NCBI GenBank assembly: GCA_030760725.1
Contig: JASWHV010000004.1
Span: 50,249,136 to 50,313,135, forward strand
Direction of reading: 5' to 3'
Length of the DNA: 64,000 nucleotides
From: Neostapfia colusana
Lineage: Eukaryota > Streptophyta > Magnoliopsida > Poales > Poaceae
Under the pieces are notes generated by a model. That model saw nothing but the letters and a program-made list of their open reading frames with translations. It did not search any database and was not told where the DNA came from. Made by a program: the position numbers and the translations under genes. This document shows positions 45,527 through 58,429 of the stretch, piece by piece. Position 1 is the stretch's first letter. Every line of letters starts with the position of its first letter.

Positions 45527-48342
45527 GCTCATTGCAGAAAGCAAAATTTATATCACAACCCGATAAAAACAGCAACTATCTTTAAGTGAATTTGATCCCA
45601 ACATATATCCAATTAAAACAGTAACATACCTCCATCATAATTTACCACTTATCCCATCTCATCCAGCCATTAATCTTTCTCAACATCATCTCATGCTCAT
45701 ATTCATATCCATCTCATATTCATATCCATCTCATAACCGAAACCAAAACTCATTAACATGACTCAACAGTCCCGAAACCAATTTTCAATGACCATACCAT
45801 AACAAAACCAATGACCATCCCAAATAACCATCCCAAGTTCTACCATCTAATCATGTGAGTTGCCAGGCCTTGTGACCGGAAGCACGGCTATCATGATAGT
45901 TTTACACTCTGCGGAGGTGGCACCACTTTACCCACAAGTTTGTGATTTCGTCACCCATCGGCGACTGCAGAACCTCCATTATACCAGTACACAACCGTCG
46001 GTGTATGGCCAAGAGATCACAAAATAGCCTTTACAAAGGGCCTACAATATGTATGGACTCACTAAGGTTTCACAAGCAGGCTCAAATCACCATTCTCTCA
46101 CATACAGGCCCCCTCTTGTGCCATGCAGTTCCCAGGGCAGTCCTCTTTCGACTCCCATTCCCCGCGCCTTCCATGATCCATAAAAATCTAGCAACTTACC
46201 TAATTAGTCAGCTAAGCCACACCCATATTTGGCCTTGTGGTGGCACTGTTTTCCTGACATATGCTGGCATCAACCGGTCCTTAGATCTACGGCAAGTAAA
46301 CCACCATCTCATTCTACCACATCCACGAACCAAGCATGCCTAGATCTTCCCCAATTCATGTTCATTATCATCATCATGAAGTTCTCATTAACATTATTCA
46401 TATGAGTGCAGTAGCTAGACACGCTCTATCTTGCTTCCCATATCCCGTAGATTAGCAAAGCAAAAAGGAAAAACGACCATACCCGACTCATCGACTTCCC
46501 CGGCGACAAGGATGGTAACAAAACTAGTAAACTCCTATAAAAGGGTTTCCCATCAAGTTGACTCAAGCAAACACGTTTTCGCAAACAAAACAGTTTCCAA
46601 AACATGGGATCAATATGGTCGAGGGGCACTTGCCTTGCTCCTGTGGCTCAAAATCTCGGTGCTGTAGTCCTTCGTAGATAGCTTCCTGAGCTTGTCCTTC
46701 TACTCACGACCACGCATATACAAAATTTATAGCAATCAAACATCATGCACAAACTTTACTCAAGATGCAATGGTGCAAATCCTATGATGCTGTTTTATTA
46801 GATTAGTTTGTACGTGTTCTTGCATGTTTTACTGGACTTGCATGGGGTTTTATGGTGAACAAAGGTGTAAGGATCAAGTGTGTACGTGGTGATGATCTTG
46901 ACTCAAGATCTAGATCAATTCCACCATAAAAAACCGATCAACACGTGATCTGTCCACACAAAACAGCTTCTATTCAAAGGGAACAAAGAAAACAGATGCG
47001 AAGAAACCGAGATGATGTCGTAAGGTGGTAACGAAGATCTACCTCGGCCTTCCTCCTAGCAATGGAAGCAGGACAGTTTGTCGGCTCCCTTCCGGCGACG
47101 GCGAGCGTGACAGGGCTCGTCGGCGGTCTAACCGGTGGCTGAACTCCGACGAATAGGTTAACATGGCGAGTTGGGGGCTTGAGACTCTAAGTTGTCGACT
47201 TTGAAAGGTGTTACGGCCAAGGGGTTTTCGGGTTCTATTTATAAAGGAAAAGAAGAGTCCTACTCGGATTAGATTTCAAATAAGAATCCTATTCAATTTG
47301 TTTTGGATCTTAACAACTTATCTCCAATTGATTTGGTGCGGTAACAACGTGGAAATCGTGTCGGTTTCCTCAATACCGGGTATTCCTGTGCACACAGGTG
47401 AAAAACCGCTTAAGGATCTCGTCACCTCCGCAGGGTGAGCTCCGGAGGCTCCACGTGTCCAGCATGGGCCGGGCCTCCCTTTTCCTCAGGGGCGACCTCC
47501 GGTTGCGCCACGTGTATGGTGGGCGGGACCTCCCTCTCCCTCAGAGGCAAGCTCCGCGTGCGCCACGTGTCTGGCAGGCGGGACCTCCCCTCTCCTCAGA
47601 GGCAAGCTCCGCGTGCGCCACGTGGCTGGCAGGTTGGAACTCCCCTTTCTACAGAGGCGAGCTCTGGGGGTGCCATGTGTCAGTGCCGGACCTCCCCTCT
47701 CCTCAGAGGCGAGCTCCGAGAGTGCCACGTGTCTAGCAGGACCGGACTTCCTTTCTCCTCGGAGGTGAGCTCCGAGGACGACACGTGTCCAGCAGTCTCA
47801 AACCTCCCTTCTCCTCGGAGGTGAGCTCCGAGGAAGATACGTGTCCATCGGGGCCGGGCCTCATCCTTTCCGCAGGGGTGAGTTCCGAAGTCGACACGTG
47901 TCTGGCGGGGCCGGACCTCATCCCATCCGCAGGGGTGAGCTCCAAAAGCGCCACGTGTCCCGCGGGGCTGAGCCTCACTTCTCCGCAGAGACTAGCTCCA
48001 AAGTCAACACGTGTCCCGCGGTGCTGAGCCTCGCTTCTCCGCAGAGACTAGCTCCGAAGGCGACACGTGTCCAGTGGGGCCGGACCTCGCCCCTTCCTTA
48101 GAGGCGAGCACCGAGCCTGCCACGTGGCCAGCAGTGCCGGCCCTCACGCCCTCTCGCAGGGATTAGCTCCGAAGGCGCCACGTGGCCAGCGGCCGCGGGA
48201 AGTGTCGACAGCGCTCCTCGGCGAATTGGAATTGGCTCTTTTCAGCTATCTTTCTCCCATTTTTATGATTCTTTCCCATTTCTATTTCTTTTATAATGTT
48301 TTTCTATATGCAATGCACGAATATGAAATTGAGGGTGTTACA
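45527..48342 (-). mobile_element. Inverted LTR 'D' of the C family, U5 end missing
   Basis: The reverse complement matches the C 3' LTR from its first base (TGTAACACCCTC, 48342) to about the position of 58913, so the last 420 bases of U5 are absent. It contains the full CACGTG repeat array (47440-48215), TATAAATA at 47236-47243, and the hairpin block with CTATCATGATAG at 45888-45899. It abuts the truncated C 5' LTR head to head. Confidence 0.85.
47440..48215 (-). repeat. CACGTG-centred tandem array in the U3 of LTR D
   Basis: Fourteen units of about 55-57 bases, each with CACGTG or a one-base variant (about 47453, 47508, 47563, 47618, 47671, 47726, 47781, 47838, 47895, 47951, 48009, 48064, 48120, 48178) and a GGAGCTC-like centre. 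This is the inverted counterpart of the array at 56228-56998. Confidence 0.85.
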
Positions 48343-48347
48343 AACAG

Positions 48348-50781
48348 GTTCCGCCCACCAGACACGTGGCGCAACCGGAGCTCGCCCCTGAGGAAAAGGG
48401 AGGCCCGGCCCCCGCTGGACACGTGGAGCCTCCGGAGCTCACCCTGCGGAGGTGATGAGATCCTTAAGTGGTTTTTCTCCTGTGTCCGCGGGAATACCCG
48501 GTACTAAGGAAACCGACACGATTTCCATATTGTTACCGCTCCAAATCAGTTGGAGATAAGTTGCTAAGATCCAAAACAAATTGAATAGGACTCTTATTTG
48601 AAATCTAATCGGAGTAGGACTCTTCTTTTCCTTTATAAATAGAACCCGAAAACACCTTGGCCGTAATACCTTTCAAAGTCGACAACTTAGAGGCCTAGCC
48701 CCCAATTCGCCGAGTTAACCCCCTTCATCAGAGTTCAGCCACAGGTGAGACCGCCGACGAGCCCCGTCACACTCTCTGTCGCCGGAAGAGAGCCGACGAA
48801 CTTTCCTGCTGCCATTGCTAGGAGGAAGGCCGAGGTAGGTCTTCGGTACCACCTTACGACATCATCGCGGTTTCTTCGCATCTGTTTTCTTCGTTCCCTT
48901 TGAACAGAAGCTGTTTTGTGTGGACAGATCACATGTTGATCGGTTTTTTATGGTGGAATTGATCTAGATCTTGAGTCAAGATCATCACCACGTCCACACT
49001 TGATTCTTACACCCTTGTTCACCATAAAACCCCATGCAAGCCCAGTAAAACATGCAAGAACACGTACAAACTGATCTAATAAAACAGCATCATAGGATTT
49101 GCACCATTGCATCTTGAGTAAAGTTTGTGCATGATGTTTGATTGCTATAAATTTTATATATGTGTGGTCGTGAGTACAAGGACAAGCTCAGGAAGCTATC
49201 TACGAAGGACTACAGCACCGAGTTTTCAAGACACGAGAGCAACAACATCCACAGGAGCAAGGCAAGTGCCCCTTGACCATATTGATCCCATGTTTTGGAA
49301 GCTGTTTTGTTTGCGAAAACGTGTTTGCCTGAGTCAACTTGATGGGAAACCCTTTTATAGGAGTTTACTAGTTTTGTTAACCATCCTGGTCGCCGGGGAA
49401 ATTGATGAGTCGGGTATGGTCATTTTTCCTTTTTGCTTCGCTAATCTGCGGGATATGGGAAGCGAGATAGAACATGTCTAGCTACTGCACTCATATGAAT
49501 AATGTTAATGAGAACTTTATGATGATAATGAACATGAATCGGTGGAGATCTAGGCAAGCTTGGTTCGTGGATGTGGTAGAATGAGATGGTGGTTTACTTG
49601 CCCTAGATCTAAGGACCGGTTCATACCAGCACATGCCAGGAAAACAGTGCCACCACAAGGACAAATATGGGTGTGGCTTAGCTGACTAATTAGGTAAGTT
49701 GCTAGATTGTTATGGACCGTGGAAGGCACGGGGAATGGGAGTCGAGGGAGGACTGCCCTGGGAACTGCATGGCACGAGAGGGGGCCCTAGGTGGGAGAAT
49801 GGTGATTCGAGCCTGCTGGTGAAACCTTAGTGAGTCCATACATCTAGTAGCCCCTTTGTAAAGGCTATTATGTGATCTCTTGGCCATACACCGACGGTTG
49901 TGTACTGGTATAATGGAGGTTCTGCAGTCGCCGACGGGTGACGAAATCACAAAGTTGTGGGTAAAGTGGTGCCACCTGTTAAGAGTGTAAAACTATCATG
50001 ATAGACGTGCTTATGGTCACAAGCGTCTGCCCAACTCACATGATTAGATGGGAGAACTTGGGATGGTTATTTGGGATGGTCGTTGGTTTGGTTATTGTAT
50101 GGTCATAGGAAATTAGTTTTGGGACTGTTGAGTCATGATAATGAGTTTTGGTTTCGGTTATGAGATGGATATGAATATGAGATGGTTATTATGAGCATGA
50201 GATGATGTTGAGAAAGATTAATGGCTGTATGAGACGGGATAAGTGGTAAATTATGATGGAGGTATGTTACAGTTTTAATTGGATATATGTTGGGATCAAA
50301 TTCACTTAAAGATAGTTGCTGTTTTTATTGTGTTGTGAAATAAATTTTGCTTCTTGCAATGAGCCTTTTTATACCTACCTTGTTGTAAGCTACATGTCAT
50401 ACTTCTTCCTCACTTGCTGAGTATGACATGTACTCACTCTTGCATTATCATATGAACATCAGCAACAGGAGAGGAGTACTTCGAAGATCATGTGGAGTAC
50501 TAGGCGTGCGAACTACCGTCAACTTGCCTGTGGAGTTGGAGATGGAGCCGCTGCTGTTTAGTTTTGCTTCCGCTATCGTTTAGAGACTTCCGCTGCTAGA
50601 ATAAGTTAGAGACTGCCGCTGCAAGAATAAGTTAGAGATTGATGTAATAAAGCACTTAAACCCTATTATTTGTGGTTATATTCTGAATTCAGTTTGTGGT
50701 TTACATGTGTATGTGTGATGAACATCCTGGGCACACATATGCATTAGCTGGGTTCTGTGTTCTACGGGACAGGGCATCACA
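48348..50781 (+). repeat. Element C 5' LTR, first 0.8 kb missing
   Basis: It matches the 3' LTR from about 56903 onward. Only two CACGTG units survive (48364 and about 48419). TATAAATA is at 48634-48641, a donor-like GAG|GTAGGT has its GT at 48835, and CTATCATGATAG is at 49993-50004. It ends GGGCATCACA at 50781. Confidence 0.88.
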
Positions 50782-50883
50782 GATTGGTATTCCGTAGGAC
50801 GCAAGCCTATGTAGAATGCACAGATTGTCATCAGAACCACATTGACCGTAGGATGCAAGCCTAGGTAGAATGAACACCCTAAA
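50782..50883 (+). repeat. Primer-site region of element C with imperfect duplication
   Basis: GATTGGTAT right after the LTR starts like an initiator-Met primer site but then diverges. A second, similar stretch, GATTGTCATCAGAACCA at about 50825, holds the remaining match. Both are followed by CCGTAGGA(C/T)GCAAGCCTA(T/G)GTAGAATG. The primer site seems to have been split by a short duplication. Confidence 0.55.
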
Positions 50884-51497
50884 ACACATAGGAACACCCC
50901 TCTAAACTGCTATTTTTGAAAAATGCTTGCTGCTGCACTTACTTGACAATTCAGCCACCGCAAAGTGCTATTTTCAGCCCCTCTTTTCTCTTCTTTTGGA
51001 CAGCCAGACCTTTGCTTCCTTGCTCCATAGCTTCTGAAGTTTTGGAGTTGTTTTTCTCCTTCTCAAAAATCTCTCATATCCTATTTATAGATGACGGTGA
51101 TCCGGAGCACGAGTACTCGTTCACCACCACGTGGGAGTATAACCCCATTTAGGTGTCCGATGGACCACCCCCGTCGCACGGCGGGAACAACACCAGTTGA
51201 CATGATTAAGTTTAGGATTCTCATTGATTAAGCCGTGATAGGAACGTTTAAATCGTAGTAGCATGAATAGGAGTGGTGTGTTGAACTTTTGTGACGATGG
51301 CTTGTGATTGTGTGCTTAGTGTGAGTTGTGACACGCCTCGGCGATGGTCCACATCCAAACATAGTAGAGAGATATTAGGTGTTTCGGCACTTGTTCACAT
51401 CCTCATTAATAAAAGAAGTTATTTAGTTCATATCCCTTGATGCATATAGTTAGGGGGATCAACCTAAACTTCTATTCTATTCAACTCTCTCTCACAG
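50884..51497 (+). other. Leader between the C 5' LTR and gag
   Basis: No ORF0 with an H3-like start was found here. A short frame after CTATTTATAG at 51091 (46 codons) is not recognisable. The leader ends in CAACTCTCTCTCACAG directly before the gag ATG, a strong splice-acceptor pattern. Confidence 0.5.
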
Positions 51498-54400
51498 ATG
51501 GTGAGGGAAAACGCCAGCCGACAAAGGAGGAACGTCCGTGGCAACCATGAACCACAAGAGGATGGCCACGATGAAGTTCCTGAGAATGTTAACCCCGGGG
51601 CTGGTGCAAACAACCTTGAACGGTTGATGGCTATGCAGAACCAGCTCATGCAAACTATGATCCAAACTTTGGGTCAGCTGCAAGCTAACAACAACAACAA
51701 TCCTAACCCCATTCCTGCGCCACCACCACTACCACCACCACCACCGCCAGCTCACAACAGATTGGGAGAGTTCATGAGGACTCGACCGCCTACTTTTGCA
51801 CAAGCTAATGATCCCATGGAGGCCGACGATTGGTTGAAGTCCATGGAGAAGAAGCTTGCTATTGTTCAATGCAATGATCGGGAGAAAGTTCTCTCCACAT
51901 CGCACCAACTTATGGGAGCAGACGCTGACTGGTGGGACGCTCTTTGCAATGGTCATGTCGACCAGGAGACTATCACTTGGGTGGAGTTCAAGGAGAGTTT
52001 GCGCTCTCATTACGTCCCTGTTGGAGTCATGATGCTAAAAAGGCAAGAGTTCGAAGGTCTCTGCCAAGGCAGGAAGATCGTGAATGAGTACCTCAACAAG
52101 TTCACGCAGCTGTCAAGGTATGCCCCCGAGGATGTCAACTCGGATCAAAGGAAGCAATACTTGTTCATGAGAGGGTTGAACAATGAGATCCAAGTTCAAC
52201 TGCTCAACAATGACTATGCAAACTTCTAGAAACTTGTTGACAAATCTATAGTGGTTGAGAGCAAGATCCGTGAGATCGAGCAAGAGGGCAAAAGGAAGAT
52301 GTCATACCAGCCAAAAGGGAGCAATGTACGTCCCCGTTTCATGCCCCCGGTTGCACCACAGTATGGTTCGTCCGCTTCTACTTTCCGCCCTGCAAACCCA
52401 CCTCACCCTAATCCACTACCGCAGCAACGTCCTTTTGTGCAAGCACCTCGTGTGCCTTTGCCTTCCGCGCCCCGCCCCAACATGGGCGCCTATGCTCAAA
52501 ACCACCCTCGCCCTAACGTTCCTGCTGTCTTGGGCAACAAGGCATGCTTTTCATGCGGAGATACGGGACACTTTGGAAGTCAGTGCCCGAGGAAAGGCCT
52601 TGGACAGCCAACCAACATGCCCAAGCAGAACCCACGGCCAAACGGAGGAGCTAATCAAGGTAACCGTGGACAGCAGAACTGCGCTCGTGGTAACGTGAAT
52701 CATGTCTCCGCTAAGGAGGTGCAACGGGCTGAGGACGTTGTGATTGGTATGTTCCTTGCCAACTCCAACCCAGCTACTGTTTTATTTAATTCCGGAGCAT
52801 CGCATTCATTCATATCATCCAAGTATGTTGCCATGTATAATCCGCCCATATCACACATGAAATATACTATGTTGGTTAATTCTCCTGGTGGGGAGATGAG
52901 GACTAATATAGTATGTCCAAAAGTAAACCTTAAAATAAGGGGGGTAGACTTCCTTGCCAATCTTATTGTCTTGGATTCTTAAGGGCTTGATATAATACTT
53001 GGAATGGATTGGTTAAGCAAGCACAACGGAGTGATCCAATGTGCCGAGAGGAGCGTGCAGCTGACAAATGAGCACAGTACTCGTATTGAGTTCGAGTCAG
53101 CCCGACCGGCAACGGAGAAGGCAATGTTGAACCACGTCGAAGAAGCAACATTGGAAAGCATCCCAGTGGTTCAAGAATATTCGGACGTGTTGCCGGAAGA
53201 ACTTCAGGTATGCCACCTGACCGGGACATTGAGTTTGCCATTGATTTAGTACCGGGGACTGCACCTATAGCAAAGAGGCCATATAGGATGCCCGTTAATG
53301 AACTAGTGGAACTCAAGAAGCAAATTCAGGAGCAGCTAGAAAAGGGTTTTATTCGCCCAAGCTCGTCACTGTGGGGAGCCCCCGTGCTCTTCGTAGACAA
53401 GAAGGATGGGACCAAAGGATGTGTGTGGATTATAGGTCTCTCAATGAGGTGATGATCAAGAATAAATACCCGCTGCCCCGTATAGAGGACCTGTTCGACC
53501 AAATGAAAGGTGCCCAAATTTTCTCCAAGATTGATCTTCGGTCGGGATACTTCCAGCTGAAGATTAAGCCCTCCGACATACCAAAGACTGCATTTCGAAC
53601 ATGGTATGGTTCGTATGAATATACCGTTATGTCTTTTGGGTTAACGAATGCACCCACATATTTTATGTACCTCATGAATAAGGTCTTCATGGAGTACTTG
53701 GACAAGTTCATCGTGGTTTTCATCGACGATATCATGGTGTATTCAAAAAGCGAGGAAGAACATGAAGAACATTTGAGATTGACATTGCAGAAACTGTGAG
53801 AGCATCAATTGTATGCCAAGTTCAGCAAATGTCAATTTTAGCTAAAGGAGATATCGTTCCTAGGCCACATCATCTCGAAGGAAGGAGTATCGGTTGATCC
53901 CGGAAAAGTGGGAGATGTTCTGAAGAGGAACCAACCACAGAACGTGAGGGATATTCGGAGTTTCCTTGGGATGGCTGGATACTATCGCTGGATCATCAAG
54001 GATTTCTCCAAAATAGCGAAGCCTATGACTGAATTGCTAATGAAGGGAAAAGCATTTCAGTGGACACCAGCGTGTCAAGAAAGCTTTGAGGAGCTCAAGA
54101 AAAGGCTAACCACAGCGCCGGTTTTGGTATTGCAGGACGTGAGAAAGAGCTTTGACATATATTGTGACGCATCAAGACAAGGGCTTGGATGTGTGCTCAT
54201 GCAAGATGGACGAGTGGTAGCCTATGCGTCGAGACAACTAAAGAAACATGAGCTGAATTACCCCACACATGACTTGGAACTTGCAGCCGTGGTGAATGCA
54301 TTAAAGATTTGGAGGCATTATGTCATTGGCCACCGATGTGAGATCTATACGGATCACAAAAGCGTCAAGTACATATTCACGCAAACGGACTTGAATTTGA

Positions 54401-56056
54401 GGCAACGTCAATGGTTGGAACTCATCAAGGATTATGATGTTGGAATCAATTATCACCCCGGAAAGGCCAATGTAGTAGCTGATGCGTTGAGCCGAAAGGG
54501 AGCATGTCACCAACTCACGGTTCGGGAGCTACCGCCCAAGCTGCACAATGAGTTCGAACGGTTACATCTTGGATTCTTGAACGAGATGGAAGTGATGGAA
54601 CTCCATTCTTCGCTGGAACAAGAGATAAGAGATGGCCAAGCAACGGATGAGGAAATCAAGGAGATCAAGGAAAGAATCCGACAAGGCATAGAAAAGGACT
54701 TCAAGGAAGACGAGAAGGGTACGCTTTGGTTAGGAAAAAGGATTTGTGTGCCTAACGTGAAGCACACCCGCGACACAATATTAAAGGAGGCACATGAATC
54801 ACCTTATTCCATACATCCGGCAGTACAAAGATGTACAAGGACCTGAAAACTTGTTATTGGTGAGATGGTATGAAAAGGGACATAGCTGAGAATGTTGCCT
54901 TATGCGATACGTGCCAACGGGTGAAGGCCGAACATCAAAGACCCGCTGGACTGTTGCAACCATTGAAAGTACCCGAGTGGAAGTGGGAAGACATCAGCAT
55001 GGATTTCATTGTCGGATTACCGCGTACTCGGTCGGGTTACAACTCCATCTGGGTTATTGTGGACCGATTGACGAAAACAGCCCATTTTCTTCCTGTTAGA
55101 ACCACGTACCGCGTCGCAGAACTAGCCGAGCTGTACATGGAGCAAATCGTGTGCCATCATGGAGTTCCGAAGAGTATAGTTTCCAATCAGGGTACCCAAT
55201 TTACCTCTAGGTTCTGGAAGAAGCTGCATATAGCTATGGGTACACGACTGGATTTCAGCTCCGCTTATCACCCGCAAACCGACGGGCAAACTGAGAGGAC
55301 AAAACAAATATTAGAGGACATGTTGAGAGCCTGCGCCTTGAAACATGGGTGTAGTTAGGATAAGAGCTTGCCGTATGCTGAGTTCTCATACAATAACAGC
55401 TATCAAGCCAGCTTGAAGATGTCACCTTTTGAAGCATTGTATGGTAGACGGTGTAGAACGCCTCTGTTCTGGAATGAGACCGGAGAGAACCAAGTGTTTG
55501 GACCCGAAGTGCTGCAAGACGCCAAGAAGCAAGTCCAAACAATATGGGAGAACTTGAAGGCTGCTTAGTCACGACAAAAAGGTTATGCGGACAATAGGTG
55601 AAGAAAGTTGACTTTCGAAGTAGGAGACTTCATGTACCTTAAGGTATCGCCTATCCATGGCCAACAACGTTTCAACATCAAAGGAAAGTTAGCACCTCGC
55701 TACATTGGGCCATTTAAGATTTTGGGCAAGTGAGGAGAGGTAGCTTATCAACTAGAGCTCCCAACGCACCTCTCCGAGTGCATGACGTGTTTCACGTATC
55801 CCAGCTCAAGAAGTGCTTGAGAGTACCAGAAGAACAAGTACCGATGGATGAGCTCGAGCTTCAAGAGGATCTGACCTACGTAGAGCACCCTGTCCAAATT
55901 TTGGACGTGAAGGAAAGGGTCATGAGGAAAAAAGTGATCCGTTGGTGCAAGGTACAGTGGAGCCATCACATGAAAGGCAAAGCTACATGGGAGCGTGAGG
56001 AAGACCTCAAGGCAGAATTCCCTCACCTATTCTCTACTCTATCGAATCTCGAGGGC
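51498..56056 (+). pseudogene. Element C gag-pol polyprotein, heavily decayed
   Basis: Gag begins at ATG 51498 and has a proline run near residues 74-84 and a CCHC knuckle (CFSCGDTGHFGSQC, about 52547). Protease reads LFNSGASHSF, with the catalytic aspartate changed to asparagine. Reverse transcriptase (FIVVFIDDIMVYS, about 53708), RNase H (IYCDASRQGLG, TDHKSVKY), integrase (LCDTCQRVKAEHQRP, MDFIVGLP) and a chromodomain (CKVQWSHHMKGKATWERE) follow. The integrase second aspartate is asparagine (IVSNQGTQF). Stops include TAG 52227, TAA 52980, TGA about 53797 and TAG about 53838, with further stops after 55350; frames shift near 53205, 53415, 54830 and 55770. The final frame reads through the polypurine tract without a stop. 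It was a retrotransposon polyprotein and is now inactive. Confidence 0.9.
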
Positions 56057-56066
56057 GAGATTCAGT

Positions 56067-56078
56067 TTAAGGGGGGTA
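56067..56078 (+). promoter_or_regulatory. Element C polypurine tract
   Basis: TTAAGGGGGGTA just before the 3' LTR start at 56083. Confidence 0.85.
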
Positions 56079-56227
56079 GGTTTGTAACACCCTCAATTTC
56101 ATATTCATGCATTGCATATAGAAAAAATATTATAAAAGAAATAGAAATGGGAAAGAATCATAAAAATGGGAGAAAGATAGCTGAAAAGAGCCAATTCCAA
56201 TTCGCCGAGGAGTGCTGTCGACACTTC

Positions 56228-56998
56228 CCGCGGCCGCTGGCTACATGGCGCCTTCGGAGCTCATCCCTGCGAGAGGGGGTGAGGTCCGGCACTGCTGGCC
56301 ACGTGACAGGCTCGGAGCTCGCCTCTAAGGAAGGGGCGAGGTCCGGCCCCGCTGGACACGTGTTGCCTTCGGAGCTAGTCTCTGCGGAGAAGCAAGGCTC
56401 AGCACCGCGGGACACGTATTGACTTCGGACCTAGTCTCTGCGGAGAAGCGAGGCTCAGCCCCACGGGACACGTGGCGCTTTCGGAGCTCACCCCTGTGGA
56501 AGGGATGAGGTCCGGCCCTGCAAGACACGTGTCGAATTCGGAACTCACCCCTGCGGAAGGGATGAGGCCCGACCCTGATGGACACGTGTCATCCTCGGAA
56601 CTCACCTCCGAGGAGAAGGGAGGTCTGACACTGCTGGACACGTGTCATCCTCAGAGCTCACCTCCGAGGAGAAAGGAAGTCCGGTCCTGCTAGACACGTG
56701 GCACTCTCGGAGCTCGCCTCTGAGGAGAGGGGAGGTCCGGCACTGACACATGGCGCCCCCAGAGCTCGCCTCTGTAGAAAGGGGAGGTCCGACCCGCCAG
56801 ACATGTGGCGCACGCGGAGCTTGCCTCTGAGGAGAGGGGAGGTCCCGCCCGCCAGACACGTGGCACACGCTGAGCTTGCCTTTGAGGGAGAGGAAGGTCC
56901 CGCCCGCCAGAATCTTGGCGCAACTGGAGCTCGCCCTGAGGAAAAGGGAGGCCCGGTCCCCGCTGGACACGTGGAGCCTCCGGAGCTCACCCTGCGGA
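56228..56998 (+). repeat. Array of 14 CACGTG (G-box/ABRE-like) repeats in the U3 of LTR C
   Basis: Units of 52-58 bases. CACGTG or a one-base variant falls at 56300, 56357, 56413, 56469, 56526, 56583, 56639, 56695, 56747, 56802, 56857 and 56968, with degenerate members near 56243 and 56912. Each unit also has a GGAGCTC centre and a GAGG(A/T)CCGGC-type segment. The array ends about 185 bases before the TATA box. ACGT-core motifs are bZIP/bHLH binding sites in plants. Confidence 0.88.
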
Positions 56999-58429
56999 GG
57001 TGACGAGATCCTTAATTGGTTTTTCTCCTGTGTGCACGGGAATACCCGGTACTGAGGAAACCGACATGATTTCCACGTTGTTACCACACCAAATCAATTG
57101 GAGATAAGTTGTTAAGATCCAAAAAAAATTTAATAGGACTCTTATTTGAAATCTAATCGGAGTGGGACTCTTCTTTTCCTTTATAAATAGAACTCAAAAT
57201 CCCCTTGGCCGTAACACCTTTCAAAGTCGACAACTTAGAGGCCCTAGCTCCCAACTCGCCGAGTTAACCCCCTTCATCGGAGTTCAGCCACCGGTGAGAC
57301 CGCCGACGAGCCCCGTCATGCTCGCCGTCGCCAGAAGAGAGCCGACGAACTGTCCTGCTGCCATTGCTCGGAGGAAGGCCAAGGTAGGTCTTCGTTACCA
57401 CCTTACGACATCATCGTGGTTTCTTCGCATCTGTTTTCTTTGTTCCCTTTGATCAGAAGCTTTTATGTGTGGACAGATCACGTGTTGATCAGTTTTTGAT
57501 GGAGGAATTGATCTAGATCTTGAGTCAAGATCATCACCATGTCAACACTTGATCCTTACACCCTTGTTCACCATAAAACCACATGCAAGCCCAGTAAAAC
57601 GTGCAAGAACACGTACAAACTGATCTAATAAAACAGCATCATAGGATTTGCACCATTGCATCTTGAGTAAAGTTTGTGCATGATATTTGATTGCTATAAA
57701 TTTTGTATATGCATGGTCGTGAGTAGAAGGAAAAGCTCAGGAAGCTATGTACGAAGGGCTACAGCACCAAGATTTTGAGACACATGAGCAACAAGAGCGA
57801 CATGAGCAAGGCAAGTGCCCCTTGACCATAGTGATCCCATGTTTTGGAAACTGTTTTGTTTGTGAAAACGTGTTTGCTTGAGTCAACTTGATGGGAAACC
57901 CTTTTATAGGAGTTTACTAGTTTTGTTAACCATCCTTGTTGCCGGGGAAGTTGATGAGTCGGGTATGGTCGTTTTTCCTTTTTGCTTCGCTAATCTACGG
58001 GATATGGGAAACGAGATAGAACATGTCTAGCTACTGCACTCATATGAATAATGTTAATGAGAACTTGATGATGATAATGAACATGAATCAGGGGAGATCT
58101 AGGCAAGCTTGGTTCGTGGATGTGGTAGAATGAGATGGTGGTTTACTTGCCGTAGATCTAAAGACCGGTTCATGCCAGCACATGCATGCCAGGAAAAAAG
58201 TGTCACCACAAGGCCAAATATGGGTGCGGCTTAGCTGACTAATTAATTAAGTTGCTAGATTGTTATGGACCGTGGAAGGCGCGGGGAATAGGGGTCGAGA
58301 GAGGACTGCCCTGGGAACTGCATGGCACAAGAGGGGGCCAGTAGGTGGGAGAATGGTAATTTGAGTCTGCTGGTGAAACCTTAGTGAGTCCATACATCTA
58401 GTAGCCCCTTTGTAAAGGCTATTTTGTGA

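Noticed and set aside
45942..46343. 133-codon open frame with counterparts in other LTRs
   Set aside because: It is the antisense of the U5 hairpin block of LTR D; its relatives in C are read from the opposite strand and show no coding pattern.
47398..48101. Several overlapping repetitive open frames, 80-130 codons
   Set aside because: They are products of the GC-rich 56-base CACGTG array, open in many frames on both strands.
51091..51231. 46-codon frame in the C leader after an AG, as a possible ORF0
   Set aside because: Too short, no similarity to the ORF0 of A/B and no H3-like start.
56228..56998. CRISPR-like appearance of regularly spaced repeats
   Set aside because: The units are contiguous diverged tandem repeats in a plant LTR, with no spacers and no cas genes.
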